Source: Pontibacter vulgaris (GTDB taxonomy: Bacteria; Bacteroidota; Bacteroidia; Cytophagales; Hymenobacteraceae). From it: DNA of 64,000 nucleotides. The stretch lies in the NCBI RefSeq assembly GCF_022758145.1, contig NZ_JAJVDH010000002.1, forward strand, positions 1 through 64,000. Reading direction: 5' to 3'. The translations under genes and the position numbers were made by a program. Below the pieces are notes generated by a model, which was not told the origin of the DNA, searched no databases, and saw only the letters and a program-made list of their open reading frames with translations. Position 1 is the first letter of the stretch. Every line of letters begins with the position of its first letter. Positions 53,376-61,911 of this stretch are shown in pieces.

Positions 53376-54878
53376 ATGGCGACAAAAGAGAAAACTACTG
53401 AAGAAAATACCCAGTTAAAAGACATCATTTCGCACGCGAAAGAGTACGGTTTCGTGTTCCCAAGCAGCGAGATTTATGATGGTTTACAGGCCGTTTACGA
53501 CTACGGCCAGATGGGTGTGGAGCTGAAGAACAACATAAAGCAGCTCTGGTGGAAATGCATGACCCAACTGAACGAGAACGTAGTTGGCCTTGATGCAGCC
53601 ATCTTTATGCACCCGCTTACCTGGAAAGCTTCCGGCCACATCGATAGCTTTAACGACCCGATGATCGATAACAAAGACTCGAAGAAACGTTACCGCGCCG
53701 ATGTGCTGATAGAAGAAAAAGCTGCTGCTTTAGAAAACGAAGGCAAGATTGAAGAGTCTGGCGCACTGTTAGCTGAAATGGGCAAGCTGTTGGAATCCGA
53801 AGATTTGGACGGCGTACGTGAGCTTATCGTTCGTGAAGGTATAAAATGCCCGATATCCGGTACTACCAACTGGACCGAAGTTCGTCAGTTTAATTTGATG
53901 TTCTCGACGCAGGTTGGTTCTGTAGCCGAAGATTCAAGCACTATTTACTTAAGACCAGAGACGGCACAAGGTATATTCGTTAACTTCCTGAATGTGCAGA
54001 AAACCGGCCGCATGAAAGTGCCTTTCGGTATTGCGCAAATTGGTAAAGCCTTCCGTAACGAGATTGTGGCACGTCAATTCATCTTCCGTATGCGCGAATT
54101 TGAACAGATGGAAATGCAATTCTTCGTGCGCCCTGGCACCGAAATGGAGTGGTACGAGAAATGGAAAGCTGCCCGTAAACTATGGCACGAAGCCATTGGT
54201 ATTCCGGCAGAAAGCCTTCGCTATCACGACCACGAAAAACTGGCTCATTACGCTAATGCCGCGGTGGATATCGAGTATAAATTCCCGTTCGGCTTTAAAG
54301 AAGTAGAAGGTATCCACTCACGTACTGATTTCGACCTGACTCAGCACCAGGAGCTGAGCCGCAAGAAAATGCAGTACTTCGACAACGACCTGAACGAAGC
54401 CGGCAAACCATACGGTAACTATATTCCTTACGTAATCGAGACTTCAGCCGGCGCTGACCGCCTGTTCCTGATGACGCTTTGCAACGCCTACCAGGAAGAA
54501 GAAATTACCGAAGGCGAAGCTACCAAAACGCGTACGTTCCTGAAGTTACACCCAGCACTGGCACCGGTTAAGGCAGCTATACTTCCGCTAACTAAGAAGG
54601 ATGGCCTGCCAGAGAAAGCAACCGAGATCTTCAATTCATTGAAGTTCGATTTCAACATGATCTACGAAGAGCGCGACAGCATTGGTAAACGTTACACCCG
54701 CCAGGATTTGATTGGTACACCGTTCTGTATTGCCGTTGACCACCAGACACTGGAAGACAACACTGTTACCGTTCGCGACCGCGACAGCCGCGAACAGGTG
54801 CGTATGCCAATTTCAGAACTGAGAAACTACATCGACAAAGCTGTTAGCTTCAGAAGCATTCTGGAAAAACTAGCCTAA
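53376..54878 (+). CDS. glyS: Glycyl-tRNA synthetase (alpha2, class II)
   Basis: A 500-residue dimeric-type GlyRS of bacterial/eukaryote-like form. Motifs visible are YRADVLIEE, LRPETAQGIFVNF (motif 2 region), RNEIVARQFIFRMREFEQMEMQFF and GAD-type ATP motif ETSAGADRLF, plus the anticodon-binding C-terminal domain. It charges tRNA-Gly. The promoter-like element at 53363 lies almost at the start. A terminator at 54898 follows. Confidence 0.97.
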   Translation: MATKEKTTEENTQLKDIISHAKEYGFVFPSSEIYDGLQAVYDYGQMGVELKNNIKQLWWKCMTQLNENVVGLDAAIFMHPLTWKASGHIDSFNDPMIDNKDSKKRYRADVLIEEKAAALENEGKIEESGALLAEMGKLLESEDLDGVRELIVREGIKCPISGTTNWTEVRQFNLMFSTQVGSVAEDSSTIYLRPETAQGIFVNFLNVQKTGRMKVPFGIAQIGKAFRNEIVARQFIFRMREFEQMEMQFFVRPGTEMEWYEKWKAARKLWHEAIGIPAESLRYHDHEKLAHYANAAVDIEYKFPFGFKEVEGIHSRTDFDLTQHQELSRKKMQYFDNDLNEAGKPYGNYIPYVIETSAGADRLFLMTLCNAYQEEEITEGEATKTRTFLKLHPALAPVKAAILPLTKKDGLPEKATEIFNSLKFDFNMIYEERDSIGKRYTRQDLIGTPFCIAVDHQTLEDNTVTVRDRDSREQVRMPISELRNYIDKAVSFRSILEKLA

Positions 54879-55260
54879 GTATAAAGTATAAAATCAGCAA
54901 AAGCCGGAGGTCCTAAGCCTTCGGCTTTTTTGTTTCTAGGCTCCAAAGTAGAATGATTTTCTAGAAATGCTTATCTAGATGAAGACCGATTATTATAGAT
55001 TTTGTCCCAAAGTGTTTTGATTATGTTAATGTGGAACGATTAATATATTCCAAAAATCAACTACAGTTTCTTGTGGAAAATTTCTGCTAAAACATCAATT
55101 ACAAAGCGTAACTGCGGTTTATACTATAGTTTATCCTCTTGATAAAAGTGATTTCTGCTCCTACTTTATTTACTGAATCAACTATAAATAGCCCAAGCAA
55201 CTCAACCTTTTAATTAAGCAGAAGTTAGAAATAGTAATTTGGTCCTAACTCGGTGAAGCT
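54879..55260. other. Intergenic gap, only a terminator
   Basis: Apart from the glyS terminator at 54898-54932, this 382-bp AT-rich stretch shows no gene, repeat or obvious promoter. Confidence 0.6.
54898..54932 (+). terminator. glyS terminator
   Basis: AAAAGCCGGAGG pairs with CCTTCGGCTTTT, including one G-T pair, with a TTTTTT tail. Confidence 0.88.
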
Positions 55261-56382
55261 ATGTATAGAGGATTAAAATTATTGTTCCTGCTCTGTTTGG
55301 TACTACAATCTGCCTGTAACGAAGAAGATTCAAATGAACAGCCTGCTCCCGCTCTTCCTGATCCTGTACTTCCAGAAGCAGAGTTGAAGGATAGGGTACT
55401 AACAGAAGGGCTTTCGCACCCGTGGGAGTTGGTTTGGGGCTCAGATAATTTTATCTGGATAACAGAACGTGCAGGTAAGATCAGCCGCATTAATCCGGAA
55501 ACAGGAGCAGTAACTGAAGTGGCAACTATAGACGAAGTAGAAGCGAGAGGCGAGGGAGGTTTACTTGGAATGGCGCTGCACCCGGATTTCAGTTCTACTC
55601 CGGATGTATTTCTGGTATATAATTATAGCAAAGCAGGCACCTACACCGAGAAAGTGGTGAAGTATAGGTATAATGGCACCACTTTAATAAATCCTGTTGT
55701 GTTGATTGATGGTATTTCGGCAGCAAATATTCATAACGGCAGCAGGCTGCTAATAACGCCTGAGCTAAAGCTTTACATTACTACTGGCGATGCAGCTAAT
55801 AGTGGCAGAGCACAGAACCTAAACTCTTTGAATGGTAAAGTATTACGCATTAATCTGGATGGCTCAATCCCTGTTGATAACCCTACTAGCGGCAGCCCTG
55901 TCTGGAGTTTCGGCCACCGCAATGCGCAGGGCTTGGTTGTGGCTAATAACAAACTATACAGCAGCGAACATGGCCCTAGTACCGACGACGAAATCAACAT
56001 CATCGAGAAAGGCAGAAACCATGGCTGGCCAAACGTAAACGGCTTTTGTGACTCAAACGAACAGAATTTCTGCACTGAAAACAATGTAGTAGAACCCCTG
56101 AAAAGCTATACCCCAACTATAGCTGTAAGCGGAATGGACTACTATAACAACGGCCAGATTCCACAATGGAAGAACTCGCTTTTAGTAGCGACCTTAAAAG
56201 ACAATACCCTTTACCAGTATAAACTAAACGAAGCAGGCGACGAGATAACAGAAGCAAACGAATTCTACAGAAGCAAGTATGGCCGCCTACGCGATGTGTT
56301 AGTAGCACCAAATGGTAAAGTATACCTCTGCACCAGTAACGGATCAAATGATAAAATTATCGAGATCAGCCGTTCTAACTAA
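55261..56382 (+). CDS. PQQ-dependent aldose/sorbosone-dehydrogenase-like lipoprotein
   Basis: A 373-residue lipoprotein (lipobox VLQSAC, Cys19) with a six-bladed beta-propeller. Signatures are LSHPWELVWGSDNFIWITERAG, GEGGLLGMALHPDF, YITTGDAANSGRAQN, GHRNAQGL and SEHGPSTDDEIN. They match the soluble aldose sugar dehydrogenases that bind PQQ (YliI-like). It oxidises sugars in the periplasm or outer membrane if PQQ is available. No pqq genes are visible. Single gene. Confidence 0.88.
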   Translation: MYRGLKLLFLLCLVLQSACNEEDSNEQPAPALPDPVLPEAELKDRVLTEGLSHPWELVWGSDNFIWITERAGKISRINPETGAVTEVATIDEVEARGEGGLLGMALHPDFSSTPDVFLVYNYSKAGTYTEKVVKYRYNGTTLINPVVLIDGISAANIHNGSRLLITPELKLYITTGDAANSGRAQNLNSLNGKVLRINLDGSIPVDNPTSGSPVWSFGHRNAQGLVVANNKLYSSEHGPSTDDEINIIEKGRNHGWPNVNGFCDSNEQNFCTENNVVEPLKSYTPTIAVSGMDYYNNGQIPQWKNSLLVATLKDNTLYQYKLNEAGDEITEANEFYRSKYGRLRDVLVAPNGKVYLCTSNGSNDKIIEISRSN

Positions 56383-56540
56383 CTGTTGAAAATTAAACTA
56401 GTTTATGCCTTTACTCTCCAATTTTAAGCTTTTCAGGCTCACTTTTCAACTATTGTTTCTGGGCGCGTTTCACAAGGAACATAAACATAGATCAGATTCA
56501 GTTGTTAACTATAAACCGAAATCAACTAAACTATAGAGCT

Positions 56541-56702
56541 ATGGCAAACACATCAAAAATGGAGAGCAGCAAATCATCAGAAAAAGACCCGTGCTGGAAA
56601 GGCTATGAACAGGTAGGTATGAAAGATAAAGATGGTAAACAGGTGCCGAATTGTGTTCCGGAGAACAAATCATCCACTTCATCATCAAAAAAGAAAAGCT
56701 AG
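56541..56702 (+). CDS. 53-residue protein with DPCWKGYEQVGMK motif
   Basis: A 53-residue protein from the ATG at 56541. Residues 16-40 carry the compact motif DPCWKGYEQVGMKDKDG followed by KQVPNCVP with two Cys. Ser/Lys-rich ends surround it. From memory, very similar motifs occur at the C-termini of phage structural proteins, mainly in marine phages. It may be a small zinc-binding module, but that is not shown. It has its own terminator. Confidence 0.75.
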   Translation: MANTSKMESSKSSEKDPCWKGYEQVGMKDKDGKQVPNCVPENKSSTSSSKKKS

Positions 56703-56723
56703 TTTAGGCAAACTATAAAGTAC

Positions 56724-56751
56724 AAAGCCCCGCTTAAAACGGGGCTTTTTT
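56724..56751 (+). terminator. Terminator of the 53-residue gene
   Basis: AAAGCCCCG (56724-56732) pairs perfectly with CGGGGCTTT (56740-56748), tail TTTT. Confidence 0.9.
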
Positions 56752-56951
56752 GATGAAGCACTTTTATATAACTGCTGTTGTTAGCTTTAAGAGATGCCGG
56801 TAAGCATTTTGAGTTTATAAGAATGAGCAAAATTGCCTAACTTTACCGGCTTAGTGCTAAAACTATAAAGTATGGCTGCTCAGATATAAGTATAAAAATA
56901 GTCTTAGCGTGCCATCTGCTAAATAACGAGATCAAGATAAACCTGAAAACG

Positions 56952-59900
56952 GTGAAGTATAACGAGTATAAAAATCTGAATTACGCCAAGCTTGGCGAAG
57001 ACGTACTGGCTTTCTGGAAAGAGCACAACATCTTCCGGAAGTCGGTTGCGACGCGTGAGGGCAACGACAACTTCGTGTTTTACGAGGGCCCGCCATCTGC
57101 AAATGGTACGCCGGGTATTCACCACGTAATGGCCCGTGCGGTTAAAGATATTTTCTGCCGCTACAAAACCCTGAAAGGCTACCAGGTAAACCGCAAAGGT
57201 GGCTGGGACACGCACGGCCTTCCGGTGGAGCTGCAGGTTGAAAAAGAGCTAGGCATTACTAAAGAAGATATCGGTAAGAAGATAACGGTAGAAGAGTATA
57301 ACCAGCGCTGCCGCGAAACGGTAATGCGTTTCAAGGATCAGTGGGACGACCTGACCGAGAAAATGGGTTACTGGGTAGACCTGGACAACCCGTACATTAC
57401 TTTCGAGAACGAATACATTGAATCGTGCTGGGCACTGCTGAAGCGCCTGTACGACAAAGGCTACCTGTACAAAGGCTATACTATACAGCCATACTCGCCA
57501 GGTGCTGGTACAGGTCTTAGCTCACACGAGCTGAACCAGCCGGGCTGCTACAAAATGGTAAAAGATACGACCATCGTAGCGCAGTTCGAAGTACGCAAGA
57601 TCACCCGTAATATGTTCCTGTTCGACAACGAAGACGAGCAGGTATACTTCCTTGCCTGGACGACTACTCCCTGGACGCTTCCGGCTAACACGGCTTTGGC
57701 TGTGGGGAAAGGTATAAAGTATGTGAAGGTGAAAACCTACAACCCATATACTTACGCGCCAATCTCGGTTATACTTGCCAAAGACCTGGTAAGCCGCTAC
57801 TTTAACGATAAAGCCAAAGATCTTGCGCTGGCAGATTACAAGCCAGGTGATAAACTGGTGCCATTTAAAGTGGTGGAAGAATTTGTTGGCGCCGACCTGG
57901 CAGGAGTGGAGTATCACCAGCTGATGCCATATGTGCAGCCAGATAAGCCAGCTTTCAGAGTAGTGGTTGGTGATTTCGTGACGACAGAGGATGGTACCGG
58001 TATTGTACATATATCGCCAACGTTCGGTAGCGACGACTTTAGAGTAGCTGCACAGAACGATATTCCGGCGCTGCTGGTAATGGACGAGAATGGTAAGCCA
58101 TCGCCTATCGTTGATAAGCAAGGTAAGTTTGTGAAAGAGATTACGGACTTTGCCGGCATGTACGTGAAGAACTACGACGGTCAGGATGAGTCTGCTGCAG
58201 ACTATAAGCCAACTGACGTACTGATCGCTATTAAACTGAAAGAAGAAGGCAAAGCCTTTAAAGTAGAGAAATACGAGCACACTTACCCGCACTGCTGGAG
58301 AACCGATAAGCCGGTACTTTACTATCCACTGGATAGCTGGTTCATCCGTACAACTGCGGTGAAGGAAAGAATGATCGAGCTGAACAAGACGATCAACTGG
58401 AAACCGGAATCTACGGGCTCTGGTCGTTTTGGTAACTGGCTCGAGAACCTGGTAGACTGGAACCTGTCGCGCTCGCGCTACTGGGGTACGCCGCTACCAA
58501 TCTGGAGAACCGAAGACGGTGAAGAAGAAATCTGCATTGGCTCTATTGCTGAACTCAGTGAGCTGATAGATGTAGCTGTTAATAAAGGCTTCATGGATGC
58601 GGCGGTTGAGATAAACGACCTGCACCGCCCTTACGTGGATAACATCGTGTTGGTAAGTCCATCGGGTAAGCCAATGTACAGAGAGCCAGACCTTATCGAC
58701 GTTTGGTTCGACTCTGGCGCGATGCCTTATGCACAGTGGCATTATCCACTGGAGAACAAAGATATCTTTGAGCAGAACTTCCCGGCAGATTACATTGCAG
58801 AAGGTGTTGACCAGACCCGTGGTTGGTTCTTTACGCTGCATGCCCTGGCTGTAATGCTGGAAGACAGCGTGGCATACAAGAACGTAATTGCAAATGGCCT
58901 GGTGCTGGATAAGAACGGAAACAAGATGAGCAAGCGCTTAGGCAACGCCATCGATCCGTTTGACATGATTGGTACCTATGGCCCGGATGCTGTGCGTTGG
59001 TACATGATCGCGAATGCGCCACCTTGGGATAACCTGAAATTTAATGCGGATGGTGTAGTGGAAACACAGCGCCGTTTCTTCGGAACGCTGCAGAACACGT
59101 ATTCTTTCTTCGCGCTGTACGCTAACCTGGATAACTTCACGTATGCCGAAGCCGATGTGCCGTTGGAGCGCAGAACGGAAAGCGATCGCTGGATCATCTC
59201 GAAACTGAACACGCTGGTGCAGGACGTAGACGCATACTTCAACGACTATGATCCAACCAAAGCTGCCCGTGCTATCCAGGATTTCGTGACGGACGACTTG
59301 AGTAACTGGTACGTGCGCCTGAACCGCAAGCGTTTCTGGAAAGGTGAGTACAACGAAGATAAGATAGCTGCTTACCAGACACTTTATACTTGCCTGGAAA
59401 CTATAGCCAAGCTTGCTTCGCCAATCGCGCCGTTCTATACCGAGCAACTGTTCCGTGACCTGAACAGCGTGAGTGGTAAAAACAAGGTAGAGTCGGTGCA
59501 CCTGGCTTACTACCCTGAAGTGGAGCACACTGCTATAAACGAAGACCTGGAAGAGCGCATGGCGCTGGCGCAGACAGTATCGTCACTTGTACATTCGTTG
59601 CGCAAGAAGCACATGATCAAAGTTCGTCAGCCGTTGCAGCGTATACTTATACCTGTACTTAGCGAGCACACGCGTCACCAGATCCAGGCAGTTGAAGACC
59701 TGATCATGAGCGAAGTGAACGTAAAGCACATCGAGTATATTGATGATACGTCCGGCATTTTGGTGAAGAAGATCAAGCCTAACTTCAAGAAGCTGGGTCA
59801 GGTGTTTGGTCCGAAGATGAAACTGGTAGCTGCCGCTGTACAGCAAATGAACCAGGAAGACATCGCGAAGCTGGAGCGTGAAGGTGGTTTTGAAGTACTG

Positions 59901-60302
59901 ATAACTGACGATGAAACTGCCGTGCTGACGCCGGATGATGTGGAGATCTCTTCAGAAGACATACCAGGTTGGTTGGTAGCCAGCGAAGGTAAACTGACTG
60001 TAGCCCTGGATATAACTATAACCGAAGAACTGAAGCAGGAAGGTATAGCCCGCGACCTGGTTAACCGTATCCAGAATCTGCGTAAAGACTCTAACCTTGA
60101 AGTTCAGGACAAGATTTATATCCAGATGCAGCCGTCAGCTCCTGAAGTAAACGCTGCCGTTGAGAACTTCAGAGACTACATCTGCTCCGAAACACAGGCA
60201 CTGAGCCTTGAGATAGTAGATGGACTGGCTGATGGTACGTTGCTGGAAATGGACGAGTACCAGATCTACATGCAGATTCGTACGGAAGCTGTAGCAGTTT
60301 AA
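56952..60302 (+). CDS. ileS: Isoleucyl-tRNA synthetase
   Basis: A 1116-residue class I synthetase. The HIGH-equivalent GIHHV lies at 55-59 after the FYEGPPSANGTP lead-in, the CP1 editing domain contains TTPWTLPANTALAV near 238, the SWFIRTTAV and DVWFDSGAMPYAQWHYP motifs follow, and KMSKR is at 658-662. The start is GTG at 56952; no ATG fits. It charges tRNA-Ile and edits Val. A terminator at 60308 follows, with lspA downstream. Confidence 0.97.
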   Translation: MKYNEYKNLNYAKLGEDVLAFWKEHNIFRKSVATREGNDNFVFYEGPPSANGTPGIHHVMARAVKDIFCRYKTLKGYQVNRKGGWDTHGLPVELQVEKELGITKEDIGKKITVEEYNQRCRETVMRFKDQWDDLTEKMGYWVDLDNPYITFENEYIESCWALLKRLYDKGYLYKGYTIQPYSPGAGTGLSSHELNQPGCYKMVKDTTIVAQFEVRKITRNMFLFDNEDEQVYFLAWTTTPWTLPANTALAVGKGIKYVKVKTYNPYTYAPISVILAKDLVSRYFNDKAKDLALADYKPGDKLVPFKVVEEFVGADLAGVEYHQLMPYVQPDKPAFRVVVGDFVTTEDGTGIVHISPTFGSDDFRVAAQNDIPALLVMDENGKPSPIVDKQGKFVKEITDFAGMYVKNYDGQDESAADYKPTDVLIAIKLKEEGKAFKVEKYEHTYPHCWRTDKPVLYYPLDSWFIRTTAVKERMIELNKTINWKPESTGSGRFGNWLENLVDWNLSRSRYWGTPLPIWRTEDGEEEICIGSIAELSELIDVAVNKGFMDAAVEINDLHRPYVDNIVLVSPSGKPMYREPDLIDVWFDSGAMPYAQWHYPLENKDIFEQNFPADYIAEGVDQTRGWFFTLHALAVMLEDSVAYKNVIANGLVLDKNGNKMSKRLGNAIDPFDMIGTYGPDAVRWYMIANAPPWDNLKFNADGVVETQRRFFGTLQNTYSFFALYANLDNFTYAEADVPLERRTESDRWIISKLNTLVQDVDAYFNDYDPTKAARAIQDFVTDDLSNWYVRLNRKRFWKGEYNEDKIAAYQTLYTCLETIAKLASPIAPFYTEQLFRDLNSVSGKNKVESVHLAYYPEVEHTAINEDLEERMALAQTVSSLVHSLRKKHMIKVRQPLQRILIPVLSEHTRHQIQAVEDLIMSEVNVKHIEYIDDTSGILVKKIKPNFKKLGQVFGPKMKLVAAAVQQMNQEDIAKLEREGGFEVLITDDETAVLTPDDVEISSEDIPGWLVASEGKLTVALDITITEELKQEGIARDLVNRIQNLRKDSNLEVQDKIYIQMQPSAPEVNAAVENFRDYICSETQALSLEIVDGLADGTLLEMDEYQIYMQIRTEAVAV

Positions 60303-60307
60303 ACTAT

Positions 60308-60350
60308 AAACGCACCCGTTTGTCTAAAACAGACTGGTGCGTTTATTTTT
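60308..60350 (+). terminator. ileS terminator
   Basis: AAACGCACC (60308-60316) pairs with GGTGCGTTT (60336-60344), with an inner GTCT/AGAC stem, followed by ATTTTTATT. Confidence 0.88.
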
Positions 60351-60410
60351 ATTAAGTATACTTGCAGTAGCTGATAACTATAACCAACCAGCGCTGCTTA
60401 CCTAACACAC

Positions 60411-61028
60411 ATGAAATACTGGAAATTTTACCTGCTCAGCCTTGTTGTGATCCTGATAGACCAGGCCGTAAAGCTGATCGTGCATTACAACATGGAAATG
60501 GGTCTGCCCGGCGAAATCCACGTTATAGGCGACTTCTTTAAGCTGCACTATACGCTTAACCCAGGTATGGCCTTTGGCGTAGAGTTAGGCTCTGATTATG
60601 GTAAACTTATACTTACACTGTTCCGATTGGTAGCCATGTTCGGTATCGGGTATTATTTATACTATCTCGTTAAACATCATGCGCCAAAAGGTTTGATCTG
60701 GTGCATTGCGCTTATACTTGGCGGCGCCATCGGTAACCTGGTAGATAGTACATTTTATGGTGTCTGGTTTGATAATGCGCTGTATGGTTCATCCACACCA
60801 TGGTTTCATGGACAGGTAATCGATATGTTCTACCTCGATATATGGGAAGGCATTATACCACACTGGGTACCTATTCTTGGTGGTAAACCAATGTCTTTGT
60901 GGCCAATTTTTAACGTAGCCGATGCTGCCATCTTTATAGGTGTGTTGCTGATTCTTTTCAACCAGAAGCGCTTTTTTGGTGAGCACCACGAGCAGGAACA
61001 CAGAACGGTACAACAGCAAGGTTTGTAA
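60411..61028 (+). CDS. lspA: Lipoprotein signal peptidase (signal peptidase II)
   Basis: A 205-residue membrane protein with four hydrophobic helices. Signatures are VILIDQAVKL, LNPGMAFGVELG, LGGAIGNLVDSTFYG (first catalytic Asp) and IFNVADAAIFIGV (second catalytic Asp). A Bacteroidota-type insertion (DNALYGSSTPWFHGQVIDMFYLDIW) lies between the two. It removes signal peptides from prolipoproteins, of which several are encoded here. It is convergent with the small outer-membrane protein gene. Confidence 0.95.
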   Translation: MKYWKFYLLSLVVILIDQAVKLIVHYNMEMGLPGEIHVIGDFFKLHYTLNPGMAFGVELGSDYGKLILTLFRLVAMFGIGYYLYYLVKHHAPKGLIWCIALILGGAIGNLVDSTFYGVWFDNALYGSSTPWFHGQVIDMFYLDIWEGIIPHWVPILGGKPMSLWPIFNVADAAIFIGVLLILFNQKRFFGEHHEQEHRTVQQQGL

Positions 61029-61051
61029 TCAAAAGTACAAAGTATAAATAG

Positions 61052-61090
61052 AGGCGGCTGTTCCATGTGGAGCAGCCGCTTTTATATTTT
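61052..61090. terminator. Bidirectional terminator after lspA
   Basis: GCGGCTGTTCC pairs with GGAGCAGCCGC (one G-T pair) around ATGT, with A/T-rich flanks on both sides, between convergent genes ending at 61028 and 61089. Confidence 0.88.
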
Positions 61091-61676
61091 ATTTTCTTTT
61101 ATTAAATACTCCTGAAAACGTAATACCAATTGAGTTAGCCGAATAAGTAGTGTTCGTCTGGTCAGTGTACTTCATGGCAGTGTAAGATATGCCAACTATA
61201 CTATAAGCTACCTCAAATACAGGACCGCTAGCACCTTTAAAGGTCATGTCTTCTCCAATGCCATCTGCCTTAAAACGAATAGCCTGATGGGTAACAAGCC
61301 CTGCACCTAATCTTATTTTATCAGTTGCCATCCAGTTTGCAGTAAATTGTAAAGGAACGCGGGTTAAACGGATATGGGCATTGTCAGCCTGCGTGGTAAC
61401 ATACTTGTAGCCTACCGTAGTTCTTAAAAGTAATTTCTCAAGTTTAGGAAACTGGAATTGCGCCCCTAAGGCAATAGAAACGCCTTGACCGGCTTTTACA
61501 GACTGGTCTTCGCCATTTGTAAAGTATACTTTGGCCACATCGTCACCACCAAATTCTAAAGCGCCACCAAGCAAAAAGCGAACTGGCGAAGGTTTTTTTT
61601 CTACATCCTGATCCTGCGCAAAAGAGCAATTAAGGCTAGTTAAGATTAGCAATGAAAGTAGTAATAGTTTTTTCAT
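61089..61676 (-). CDS. Small outer-membrane beta-barrel protein, unknown function
   Basis: A 195-residue protein with a signal peptide (MKKLLLLSLLILTSLNCSFAQ). The alternating pattern FLLGGALEFGGDD, SIALGAQFQFPKL, LQFTANWMATDKIRLGAGL and NSIGITFSGVFNKRK is that of a beta-barrel. The cysteine within the signal region does not form a clean lipobox. Function unknown. Start ATG at 61676. Confidence 0.78.
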   Translation of the reverse strand: MKKLLLLSLLILTSLNCSFAQDQDVEKKPSPVRFLLGGALEFGGDDVAKVYFTNGEDQSVKAGQGVSIALGAQFQFPKLEKLLLRTTVGYKYVTTQADNAHIRLTRVPLQFTANWMATDKIRLGAGLVTHQAIRFKADGIGEDMTFKGASGPVFEVAYSIVGISYTAMKYTDQTNTTYSANSIGITFSGVFNKRK

Positions 61677-61911
61677 AAAATTAAATAAGGCTGAGTTGTG
61701 TACGCTAAATTTATGAGATATTAGGATTAACTAATATAGTTATTGCAATATATTTTTTAAAAATGCGAATCTACTATACTATCTGGTAAACTATTTACTT
61801 TTTAAATTGAGTAACTAATGAGAAAGCTGTTTCAAAAACTAATCTTAATCTCGGCCATAACAATTGCCTAAAAACTCTTATTTTTACCAGAAGCATTAAC
61901 CCGAATTACCA

